A DNA stretch of 64,000 nucleotides from Atkinsonella hypoxylon (lineage: Eukaryota; Ascomycota; Sordariomycetes; Hypocreales; Clavicipitaceae), in the NCBI GenBank assembly GCA_000729835.1, contig JFHB01000005.1, positions 310,001 to 374,000 of the forward strand. Direction: 5' to 3'. Under the pieces are notes generated by a model. It was given only the letters and a program-made list of their open reading frames with translations. It did no database searches and was not told the DNA's origin. Shown one piece after another: positions 24,000 to 34,391 of the stretch (position 1 is the first letter of the stretch; every line of letters begins with the position of its first letter). Position numbers and translations under genes: made by a program.

Positions 24000-26900
24000 G
24001 AGCTCCTTTAGGTTTATATTCTCTTCCTTTTCTTTTTCTTTTTCTAAGCTTTCTCTTCTATATATCTCTTCTAAATCCTCTTAGGCTAAGCCTCTAGCTA
24101 GTCTCTATATAGTAGCGCTATATAGCTATAAGCTAAATGCTTCTCTTTTTTATTAAATTTTTTACTAATTTTTTCTATATTATATAGAAATAGCTTCTTA
24201 ACTTTATCTCTTTACTACCTCTATAAGTTCTTTACTCTATCTTTATTCTTTATCTATTTTAACTTAAGTTAAAGAATAATTTTTATTAAATTTTTTTTAA
24301 AAATTTTTAAAAATACCTAAGAATTTAGCTACTTTAGCCTTTAGCGTAAGCGCTTTACCCCCTTACTAGTACCTTTACTAACCTAGTTCTAGCCTAGTGC
24401 TATCTATAACTAGCTATATTAGCTATATATTTTCTATACTTATAACCCTACTATTTAGTGTTACTACTAATAGAGTAAGTTCTACCTCTTCTCTATAATA
24501 GTTCTAGCTTTAACTTAATATTATAGGTACTAGTAGTTTATATTTTAGCTATATATTCTAACGTTATTATTGTGCTTCTATAAGTACCTTTAGTTCTAAG
24601 TTAAGCTCTCTTTACTAACGCTTTAGCAGCTAAAGTAGTTCTTAGTTTACTAGAATAAAATTTAAGTATTACTTAACTTTTAGGCTAAGTTTACTAAAGG
24701 TAGTAAAGAAGTAATAAAGTCTTTCTTTAGTTTTAAGTATAACTTATTGCTAACTTTAGTAGGTTTTAGCTTATAAATATAAAGCTATTTAGGAAGCAGT
24801 TAAGTATACTATTAGTAATTCTTTAGCCCCTTTAGCTCTATTCTATACCTTTACTGCTGCTACTTTAGCTCTATACTAGCACTATAATATAATAGAAGTA
24901 GAGAAGAGAATTACTAACGCCCTTAAGGGTATTCTATAGAAGCTATAGCGCTAGACTATTGTTATAGTAGGCTTAGCCTAGGCCTTAAAGCGTAAGGTAA
25001 CTAACTAAGAAGAACTAGTAGCTAAATAAGCCTCTCTAGGTTCTACTCTAGAGGCAGTATAAAAATAGTTATACTATAAAATAAATAAAACTATACCTTT
25101 ACTATATATTTATCCTAATTCTATACTATATCTATATATATTCTACTTTATAATATATTTTAGCTTATATATAGGTTATACCTAGGGCTATTCTTTAGGT
25201 TAGTTTACTAGTAAAGTAGTAGCTTAATGCTCTCTATTTAGTCTCTAAAGTGTAGTTTATCTCTCTTCTCTCTATCTCTTTAAAGCTATTCTACTAAATA
25301 GAATTGCAAAAGTTAGCCTATATTAAGGACCTATTTAACTAGTGCAGCTGCTAGCTCTAGAGCGTTAAGAGCTGCTTTAATATCCCTAGAGTTCCTTAGT
25401 AAAGGTAGAGTGCTACTATTTAGTTTAAGGTAGTTATATAGTAGGTATATAATAATTAAGTAATAGATATTCTTATTACTGCTCTTACAGTAGTATAAAG
25501 GTATTAGTATATTAAGTATATTATAACTATATAAGAAGAGGTTTAAGCCTATCTTCTTAGTGTATAATTAGGTAAAAACAGCTAACTTATACTTAATTAG
25601 GTTCTAGTATAGCTTAAGGGCCTTTTTTATAGTCTTAAAGTTAAAGAGGTCTTCTGCTAAAACTAGCCTACAGCAGCTATATACTACTTCTATTTATTTT
25701 ACTAGCTATCTTTTTTTCTATTCTATCTTTAGTTCTAGTTTAGTAAATAGGTCTTCTCTTTAGCCTAAAGCGTTACTACCTAGAGCTTAAAAGGTATATC
25801 TTTACTTATATAGCCTTAAGTGTTAAAGCTAAGTAGCTATTAAGGTATATACCTAGTGTATTTAGTTTACTATACTGTTCTATTTAATTCTTTCCCTAAA
25901 TTTATAGGCTCTATAGTTTAGGTAGAGGTTTAAAGAGAGAATTACTGCCTCTATCTTAGCTAGGGCCTATAAGGTAGCCTTATAGGCTTTAAGGACCTTA
26001 TATAGGTAGGTAAGCTGTTCCTTAATAAGAGCTTTAGCTATACTATATAGTTTCTCTCTACTTTAGGTTAAAGTATAGTGTATACCTACTCTATAGGCAA
26101 CTGTATTCTAGATAACTTATATATATATTAGTTAGGCTTCTTTAAACTAGTATCTTTACGTTAAGGCTGCTAGTGTTATAGACTCGAGCCTTAGGCTCGG
26201 GTCTTTCAGTAGAGGGAGGACAGCAGGAGAGGGACAGAGATCTATGTAGGTAAAGGGATAGGAGCGAGCTGCATTCGTCCGGGGGTTAGCCGGACTTCAC
26301 CGGGCCCTAGAGAGAGGACCTCAGCTATAGAGCACATGCTAAAGGGGCTCCTAAGGGGATAGACCTACCCCTAGATATATAGTACAGAGGCATAGGGAGG
26401 CTTCCGGTCCCTTCTCTCTTCCTCCTTTCCTCCCTATGATTATAGTTCTCATTATAGACGCTAGTTAGCAGAAGCAACTAGGCCAGTCCATTACAGCTAG
26501 TACAGTAAGGGTAAGCTGCTGCTGCTCTAGCTTTACCTTAACCTTAGCTAGATAGGCTTTCTATTATAGTTTTTTAAAGATCTATACGCTAAAGAACCTT
26601 ACTAACTGTATAAGCTAAATTATTATAGTGCTAAGCTAGACTAGCGTTATATTTACTCTATAGCCTCTAGTAAAGTATAAAAGCTTGCTCTTTACTAAGT
26701 TAAATTAGAGGCTAAACTCTCTTAACTACTTCTTATAGATTACCTAGGTGCACTTAAGCTGCCTTTAGGTCTTTACTGTACTTCTTCTATATATAATAAT
26801 ATTAGTATTATTAAAGAACTCTAGCGTAATAGTAGTATCTACTTCTTTAAGTTTTTTATATAGAGGTATAATATATAGTAAGAAAAGAATAGAGAAGATA

Positions 26901-29900
26901 AAGGACCTCTATAGTACCTCTATAGATATAGTTAGCTTCTCTATTATTTCTTTAGTAAAGTAAAGGTACACTAACCTTAAGGTAGTAAAGCTATAAACTT
27001 AGGCTACTATTTAGTTTAGAAGTTCTACTTAAACTAATATATAGACTAGTTTAATGTAGCTAACTATATTAAAGGCTGTAGAGATATCTAGCTGCAATAG
27101 TAAAGTAGTTCTACTATAGTGCTAAGCTATATAAACAACCTCTATAAGTGTGCTAAGGGCTACTTTAGTAAACCTATTTGCTCTATTACCTATCTAGAGC
27201 TTTAGTAAGAGCAACCCCTCCTTAGTAGCGTAAGTAAGCTGCTACACTACTGCTACTTCTAGTACTTTCTCTATAACGTTAAGTAGAGAAATAGGTCTTT
27301 ACTCTTCTGCCTTTTAGAGGTCTTTTAGGAGCTTTTTAGGCTTCTTAAGTACTATAACTCTTGCTTTTTAGAAGAGAGCTAGGTAGTAGCTAAGCTAGTA
27401 GCTAGCATTAAGTAGGTATATTAAGACCTTCCTTATAGGCAGCCTATAGGCTTTTAGGAAGCTAGCTAGTAGCTTATTATCTTCTAATGCCTTCTAGCTT
27501 ACTATATTATACAATATATTCTTTACATTATCTTCTATAAAGTAGTTCTTTAGTAGGAATAGAGCAACATTAAGATAGAGGAATTATAGGTCTAAGATAT
27601 TAGTTAAGTTAGCTTTAAACTCTAGAAAGAATCTCTTAGTAAAGGCAGTAGCCTTCTCTATATATATTATAGCTATAACTATAGTGCTGTTTACTATATA
27701 AACTAGCGTTAGTATTTAGCTAGTTTCTAGAGGGAGGCTGCTATATAACCTAGCCTATCTTTTAAGGCTCTAGAGGTTACTACAGTAGAATTTAGCTCTA
27801 TTAATAGTATTCCTTTAGGCTTTTCTCTATTTCTCTCTTATAACTTAGTTTTAAGATACTGCTGCCTTAGTAGTAAGCTGCTAGTTGTTATTAGTTCTAC
27901 TAGTACACTACTATTTTAAAGCTATATTAGCTTCTCTTTTTGCTTTATAGGCTTACTAGTTCTACTATAGTAGCTATCTAGAGGCGCTCTAGAGCTTCTT
28001 TAGAGCTATAATGTTTATAATTACTTAGAGTTAGTCTATTAGCTACTATATATAGGCATTAATTTTAATATAGGTCTATATAGGTGCTGCAGTATAACTA
28101 GCTTAAAGGCAGTTATTTACTTTAGCCTAAATAATATCTTTATCTATAAAGAACTATAAGTGTATTACTAGCTTATTGTCTTTAAAGCCTAGGTTTAACT
28201 TAACTCTAACTATCTACAGTATATAGTTAAAGCTAGCTAGAGAGGCTAGGCTAATATATTTAATCCCTAGGTTGTAAGTTGCTTAGGTGTAGTCTATTAT
28301 ACTATTTCTTTTTCTCTATACTCTTTAGGTAACCTTACTCTAAAGTGTAGTAAGGCTAAGCTACTACTATATTATAAACGTAAGTATAGTGTTACAGCCT
28401 AGTAACATTCTATTTACTTTATTCTATATTAAGTAGTGCTAGTTAAAGTTATCTATAAAGACGCTCTAGAACTTAGAGTAAGCTAAGCTAAAGTTAGTAA
28501 AAGAGGTAGCTTAATCTCTCTTATATAGTAGTAAGTAAATAGAGTAAATCTTAGTGCTTTCTAATTAAATACTGCACTAGTCTACTTTATTCTAGGCTGC
28601 TTACTTCTTAGAACTATACTATTTATTAATATACACTACTATATAGCCTCTATATACTACTAGTTAAAACTATTCTAGGCTTAAGTTAAAGGGAAACTAG
28701 CTAATTCTAGCTAGTTTCTATAGCACTACTATATCTATATTGTTCTAATAGGTTAGAGCTAGCTGTATTAGCGTTAACCTCTTCTATATATTCTAGTATA
28801 TAACTGTTAGTATATAGAGTTTAAAGCTAAAGATAAAGGTATAGTAGTATTAGTCTAAAGTGTACTAACCTTAGCCTATTAGCTTAAGAAGAGTGTAATG
28901 CCTTAGCTAAAGGGGTGTAATAAGAATATTAGCTTATTTTTACTTCCTAGAGGTTTTTTAGGCTTTCTTTTCCTTAAGAAGGCCTTTTAAGATAGTAATT
29001 TACTAGCTTAGCGCCTATAGCTATAGTTTAGCTCTAGAGTAAGCTGCTTATAGTTAGTAAACTTAAAAAGCCTATTACTATATACTTCTTTTACTCTATT
29101 TTAATGTTCCTTAGCTACTAAGTAGAGGTAGAACTAGGCTAAGTAAGCTCTATAGTAGTTAAAGTATTATTCTTATATATAACTCTATTTAGTTAGGTAT
29201 ATATTTTCTCTATCTTTATATTAGCTAGCACTATAGTAGCTGCACTAAGGGGTCTTCTTATAGAATCTTATAATATAGCTAAACCTATAGCAGTAGAAGT
29301 ATTATTTAAGGTAGAGTGCTTTATTATATAGTTTAACTTTAAATATCTTAGCTATATAGATAGCCTCTACTTAGTATAAGTAATTAGCTACCTCTATACT
29401 ATTTAGTTTAATAATTAAGGGGGCTTTTATTATAGTTCTCTTTAGTTTCTAAACTATTACCTTAGTAATACCTAAGCTATTTTCTATTTCTAGGTTTTAT
29501 ATAATTTCTTCTTTTATAATTTCTATAGTATAATAGGTTAAGAAATTCTTAATAATAATACTATAGATTTTACGCTAAAGAGCTGCTCTTTAGCTAAAGA
29601 AGGCTTTAAGCTATCTCTATTTCTCTTTATATAGTTTAGCTATCTCTTTAAATATAATAACTATATCTTTACTATATAGGTATTTTACTGCTATAGTAGT
29701 GCTTTATTTAGTAGTATAGTTAACTACTTTAACTATTTTAGTTAAGCTTCTATTTTTTAAGGGCTTAGGGATTATATCTCCTTAAACAATTATTTTATAG
29801 TGCTATTATAGAGAGACTAGAAGGGTGCCTAAGCAGCTAGTAGTTATAGTTATTACTAGTGTTATATTATAGACTATAACGTTTGCCTAGGTTAAATTCC

Positions 29901-30385
29901 CTTTAGCGCTAGCCTAAAGGGTCTTTTTAACTACTTTTTTAACTGCTCTTTTAAGGTTTTTAGTTATAACTAGTGTTAATAGATTATAGGCAATAGTATA
30001 CCTAAACCTAGCTTTTTCTATATTATATACTTTTAGTAGCACTTTCTATATATCTAGAAGTGCTATAGCTAGAATAATTCTAGCAATCTCTAGGTAGAAC
30101 TTCTATAGGTAATTTAGCACTTAGTCCTTTCCCTAAGGCAACTTAGTATTAAGCTGCTCCTTTACAGTAAAGGCTTCTATACCTACTTAGAGGTAGTAGC
30201 AGCTTTAGGTAAGCTCTCTTTCCCCTTTATTAACTACTATTAGAACTGCCTTCTTTACACTAGCGCTCTAGGAGCAATACGCTATTATAGAGAGGCCTAG
30301 ATAGGCTTAGTAAATATTTTTATTGAAGTTTAGTCGATTTTAGGGCTAGTTCTGCGTCGCTGTTGGGGTGCGGGCGAAAAACTTT
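24000..30385 (-). mobile_element. Tad1-like non-LTR retrotransposon (LINE), RIP-degraded
   Basis: The minus strand carries ORF1/gag-like sequence (about 30200-29000), an endonuclease region with V-F-I-D-N-F-N at 28442-28462 (expected G-D-F-N of AP-type endonucleases), and a reverse transcriptase. RT blocks are R-P-I-S-L-L-N near 27280, L-Q-L-D-I-S-T-A-F-N near 27090, a Q-x-S-x-x-S-I-L-F block near 26900, and F-F-N-N-T-N near 26800 (for F-x-D-D-T-N). These fit the fungal Tad1 clade. The right edge near 30385 has a GC-rich stretch (GGGGTGCGGGCG), plausibly the 5' UTR. The 3' end is not defined and could extend to ~23400. A solo LTR interrupts it at 26174-26495. Stops are abundant. Confidence 0.75.
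26169..26500 (+). mobile_element. Solo LTR of family B Gypsy in the LINE, with TSD GCTAG, nearly unmutated
   Basis: A 322-bp LTR (26174-26495) begins TGTTATAGACTCGAG and ends GGCCAGTCCATTACA, flanked by GCTAG at 26169-26173 and 26496-26500. It has the same length as both LTRs of the complete family B element at 34070-42167 and lies in the opposite orientation. Its interior keeps many CpG and CpA sites (TTCGTCCGGGGG, CACCGGGCCC) although the LINE around it is thoroughly A/T-converted. It therefore probably arrived after most RIP of the LINE. Confidence 0.95.
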
Positions 30386-31423
30386 AGAATAACAATAGTA
30401 TTTAATAATATTATTAATAAAAACAAAACCTTACTAAAGGTTACTAGTAATATTAATATACTATAGGCAGAAAATAGACGCTTATAATATAAAATTAACT
30501 ATATTTATATAAACTTCTTAGAACGCTTAGCTAACTAGCTTATTGCTGTATAAAGCCTCTTTAGTAATAGATTTAGCACTATTTAATATAGAAAAAGTGC
30601 TTAGTTTATTTTAATTAATCTATCTTTAATGCGTTTCTCTCTATTAATTCTATAAAAGATACTTTCTACAGTAAAGCTAACACTAACTAAGGTAAAAACA
30701 CTAACTAAGAGGCTAGCTGTAAATAAACTAGTAAAAATACCTATTAAGCGTAAGATTAGCGCCTTTTAGGCAAAACCCTCTCTAAAGCTACTAGGAACAT
30801 CCTTTAGCTTTACTTTCTAGAGAGAACTAACAGCCTACTATAACTAACTAACAATTTACTGCTATTACTAATGCTTAAGGATTAAAATAGGCTATATATA
30901 TATAGAGAAATACACTAAAGGGATCTAATAGAAAATTTGCTTTAATATAGATTAATTTTTAATGCTTTTAACGCTATATAGAATAATCTTATATAAAGAA
31001 TATGCTATATAGATTTAATAAATTAGCTTTATTATATAAGATTAATTTATAGGATTTAATATTGTCTAGGATAATTTTACGTAACTTCACTTATATATAG
31101 AATATAGAATAAGCTTTAATGCTCTATTAGGTTTAAGGAAATCTATTAATTTAATATATAGATTTAATAGTTACTAGATTATAAGTGTAATTAGAGCATT
31201 GTAAGTGTATAGAGAAAATATATAAATATAGCAACCTATACTGCAGATTACACTATAATAACAACAATATATACTTATGCAATAAAATAACAACTACCTT
31301 TCTGTGCCTTTTATAACAGCTAAATTAATAAGTTATTTAGTTTAATCTAATACGCCTTCTAATAACTAACAATTAATTTTTTAGAACAGCTAGAACAGCT
31401 AATCTTTTTATAGGGGCAGTACT
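30386..31423 (+). other. Degraded region ending in a Gypsy-type polypurine tract
   Basis: AT-rich sequence. A plus-strand frame near 30395-30560 reads as a charged, possibly coiled-coil segment (A-E-N-R-R-L then L-E-R-L-A-N). Nothing else is recognised. The last bases, ATAGGGGCAGTAC at 31411-31423, resemble the polypurine tract and spacer that precede Gypsy 3' LTRs, which argues that this is the 3' end of the plus-strand Gypsy. Confidence 0.45.
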
Positions 31424-31666
31424 TATTACAGAATAATCCTATAGACCTGCAGGTCACTAGTGCATATAACTGCAATTATATATAAGTAGTTAGAAGCAAC
31501 ACTTAAGTAGTTAGATTAAACAATTAACAATTATTCACTAGAACACTATTACTAGATGCTCCTTACAGAAGCTCTTACAACTCCTCTTACGATTTATTAT
31601 ATAACCTGTTGAATCTAACAACCTATTGTCACTTCCGATAAACCCACGTCGGATCCTACCGTAACA
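31424..31666 (+). repeat. 3' LTR of plus-strand Gypsy, family C (243 bp)
   Basis: Inverted relative to the LTRs at 10841-11083 and 32686-32928 and identical in length. The left end is RIP-altered (TATTACAG) and the right end intact (CCTACCGTAACA). The flanks differ (GTACT left, GAAGG right), so it is not a solo insertion. With the purine tract on its left it fits the 3' LTR of a plus-strand element whose 5' LTR lies left of the window. GAAGG would be half of its target-site duplication, in Copia A gag. Confidence 0.75.
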
Positions 31667-33847
31667 GAAGGTCTTCTTTAAGGCATTAATATAATAATTT
31701 ACCTAGTCAATAGGATTAATAGCTACACTATAGAGCTGTAATCTAGCTAGTAAATTATTAAATTTAGCATTAAAGGCCTCTAAAGATCCCTTATAGTTCG
31801 AAAACGATAAGTTGTAATAACTAGTATATAGCGTACTACGTTGTATTTCAGCACTCTATAAATACTGCCTAACTAGAACGTTATAGGTATCTATAGAGGA
31901 CTTATGCTAGCTTATAGCAGCTTGAGGTTTAGATTAGCAACTATCTCTTATAATTATAAGGATAATAGCTTGTTCTAAATCTACTAAAGTACTAGCTATA
32001 CTAGGATTATTAATAAATTAAGGGAATTCTAGTGCTCTAAATTAAATAGTTAAAGCTTGCTTCTACTATTTAAAATTTTCAGAGCCTTTTAGCTTAGCAG
32101 CCTCTGGAATTAAGTAGACCTTCTTATTTAGCTCTTTTATAGTGCCTTTATTAAAAGTAGGCAGAAAAGTAGCACTATTAGAACTAGAAGGTTTAGGGGC
32201 TTTAAAAGAGACTTTAGAAGCTCTTTTAGAAGTAATAGGATCTACTACCTTAAAGGGAGACCCTATAGAGAGATTACCTATAGATGTAATTATAGTATCT
32301 AATTTACTTAGTAAATTAGCTATATTACCTTTATTTTAGCTTTATTTTGCTTTACTATACCTAATAAATCTATTTAGGGTCTCTTGTTGCTTATCTATTT
32401 AAGCTTTTAGATTAGCTTAAACATTATAGACTTACACTACTCTTTTAGAAGCTAATCTAGCTTCCTTTAGAGCCTTCTTAGCTATATAATCTTCTTTATT
32501 AGAAGAGGAATCTACTGGCTAAGGGGGGGACCTTGCTGGACCAGGAAAGCTAGTAGCAGCTGTAGCTGGTGTACTAGAACCACTACCCCGTTTAGGGCTT
32601 GTGCTCTTTCCCTTGCCTGTTCCTTTTGGTGCTATTTTAAGGGTTTAAAAAGTAGTTAATTTAACGCTCCTTTATAGCTAATTATTGTTACGGTGGGATC
32701 CGACGTGGGTTTGTCGGAAGTGACGATAGGTTGCCGGATTCGACAGGTTATGTAATGATTCGTAAGAGGAGTCGTAAGAGCTTCTGTGAGGAGCATCTAG
32801 TAATAGTGTTCTAGTGAATGATGGTTGATTGTTCAATCTGACTACCTGAGTGTTGCTTCTGACTACTTATACATGATTGCGGTCACGTACACTAGTGACC
32901 TGCGGGTCTGTAGGATTATCCCGTAACAATTATAGCCAAATTACAGTGGAAATAGTAGTAAATAACAGTAATAACCTCTACTAGATATTAATAGATTGCT
33001 CTATTATAGGCCTAGAAGTGCCCTATATCTTTAGAAATTATACTGAGATTTTTCTCCAATTTCTTTTGTAACAGGTATAACAGGCTCTAAAGGCTGCGTT
33101 ATATCGCAATCTATATGCACATACAATTTGTATAGCAGACTAGATTAACAAGCGGTCGCGAGGGGCATAAAACATAGGTCCTAGCTATTTTTAGCCTAAA
33201 AAATTCAGGAGATTCTTCTCTAATTAGGTTCTAATAAATTAGTAGAGACCTAAGTACAGCTAATTTAGGGATATCTAGCTAATTCCTACTTTAAAATCCT
33301 AACTAGTAGGATTACTATACAAATTGATTCTGCAACTAAAAACATAGGAATATCTAACAGCAACAAGAGCTGTTAGGCGTATACTACAAATTGTAGTATA
33401 GCTACTAACAGAGGTGCATAGAGTGCACAATATACAAGATAACAGCACAACAACAAGCGATATAGTACAGCGCTAAGCTTATTTCTTAATGGAAATAATT
33501 GATTAGGCAGTGCCTAATAAAACAATTTACAGTGCAAATATAATATGTGCAGATATATATATTTTAATGTTGCACAACAATAGAACCTAGCTATTAAGAA
33601 TAGCTTTAAAAGTGTGTATATATAGGGTGCATAGAGTGCAGGAGGCACAGGGTAGGCAGAATGAAAACACTAGTATAGTGGCTAGCGATGTGTGTGCAGC
33701 AGGTATTAATAGCTTCCAGCAAGCTACTAATAACAGCAATAGCTGCTAGCGCAGGTCTTAATATAGCTTCTAGTGGGTAATACAGTACACAATAGTAGAT
33801 TTTCAGCGGGCTAACAGCTTGCAGATAGGTCTTCTAGGCTTATAACC
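31667..33847 (-). pseudogene. Copia A 5' leader and gag, minus strand (outermost element)
   Basis: The inverted sequence matches 14391-17040 of the complete Copia A copy. The primer site mirror is at 33834-33847, and the untranslated leader mirror spans ~32940-33830, including the TTGTAGT motifs. The gag start mirror is at ~32640-31667, with 32142-32339 opposite the gag coding strand. The match ends at 31666, where the Gypsy LTR begins. The gag reads across the site where the other copy has its solo LTR, so this copy supplies the empty site. It is RIP-degraded. Its pol would lie left of the window. Confidence 0.88.
32681..32933 (-). mobile_element. Solo LTR of family C Gypsy, with TSD ATTAT, low mutation
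   Basis: A 243-bp LTR at 32686-32928 has ATTAT on both sides (32681-32685 and 32929-32933). Ends are TGTTACGG and CCCGTAACA. It keeps CGACGTGGG, TGTCGGAAG and CTGCGGGTC, all converted in the copy at 10841-11083. It interrupts the minus-strand Copia A leader near gag and looks younger than its surroundings. Confidence 0.94.
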
Positions 33848-34069
33848 TATTGAAAATAATAGGGATTACAGGACTAGATATCTAAGAGGGTAGTGGTCTC
33901 TTAGATTTAGCACCTATAATTGCTCCTAGCAATTATTACGTAGTAGAAGCAGCAGCGGCCTAAATTAAGCTGTAGTGTATAGTACTAAATTACGTAAAGG
34001 CAATAGATAACTGTAATAGTAGTATCTTTATATTAAGAGCGCTGTAACAAACAGTAAGGGTAGGATCTT
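33848..34069 (-). repeat. Copia A 5' LTR, inner fragment (split by Gypsy B)
   Basis: The left end TATTGAAAATAATAG at 33848 is the inverted 3' end of the LTR. The LTR stops at 34069 and resumes at 42173. Both sides of the interrupting element carry ATCTT (34065-34069 and 42168-42172). Confidence 0.93.
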
Positions 34070-34391
34070 TGTAATGGACTGGCCTAGTTGCTTCTGCTAA
34101 CTAGCGTCTATGATGAGAACTATAATTATAGGGAGGAAAGAAGGAAGAGAGAAGGGACCGGAAGCCTCCCTATGCCCCTGTACTATATATTTAGGGGTAG
34201 GTCTATCCCCTTAGGAGCCCCTTTAGTATATGCTCTATAGCTAAGGTTCTCTCTCTAGGGCCTAGTGAAGTCTAGCTAACCTCTAAACAAATGCAGCTCG
34301 CTTCTATCCCTTTATCTATATAGATCTCTATCTCTCTTCTACTGTTCTTCCTCTACTAAAAGACCTAAGCCTAAGGCTTAAGTCTATAATA
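34070..34391 (-). repeat. 3' LTR of Gypsy B (322 bp)
   Basis: The outer (left) ~170 bases are well preserved (TGTAATGGACTGGCC, GGGACCGGAAGCC). The inner (right) end is mutated (GGCTTAAGTCTATAATA, against GGCTCGAGTCCATAACA in the partner). Confidence 0.94.
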
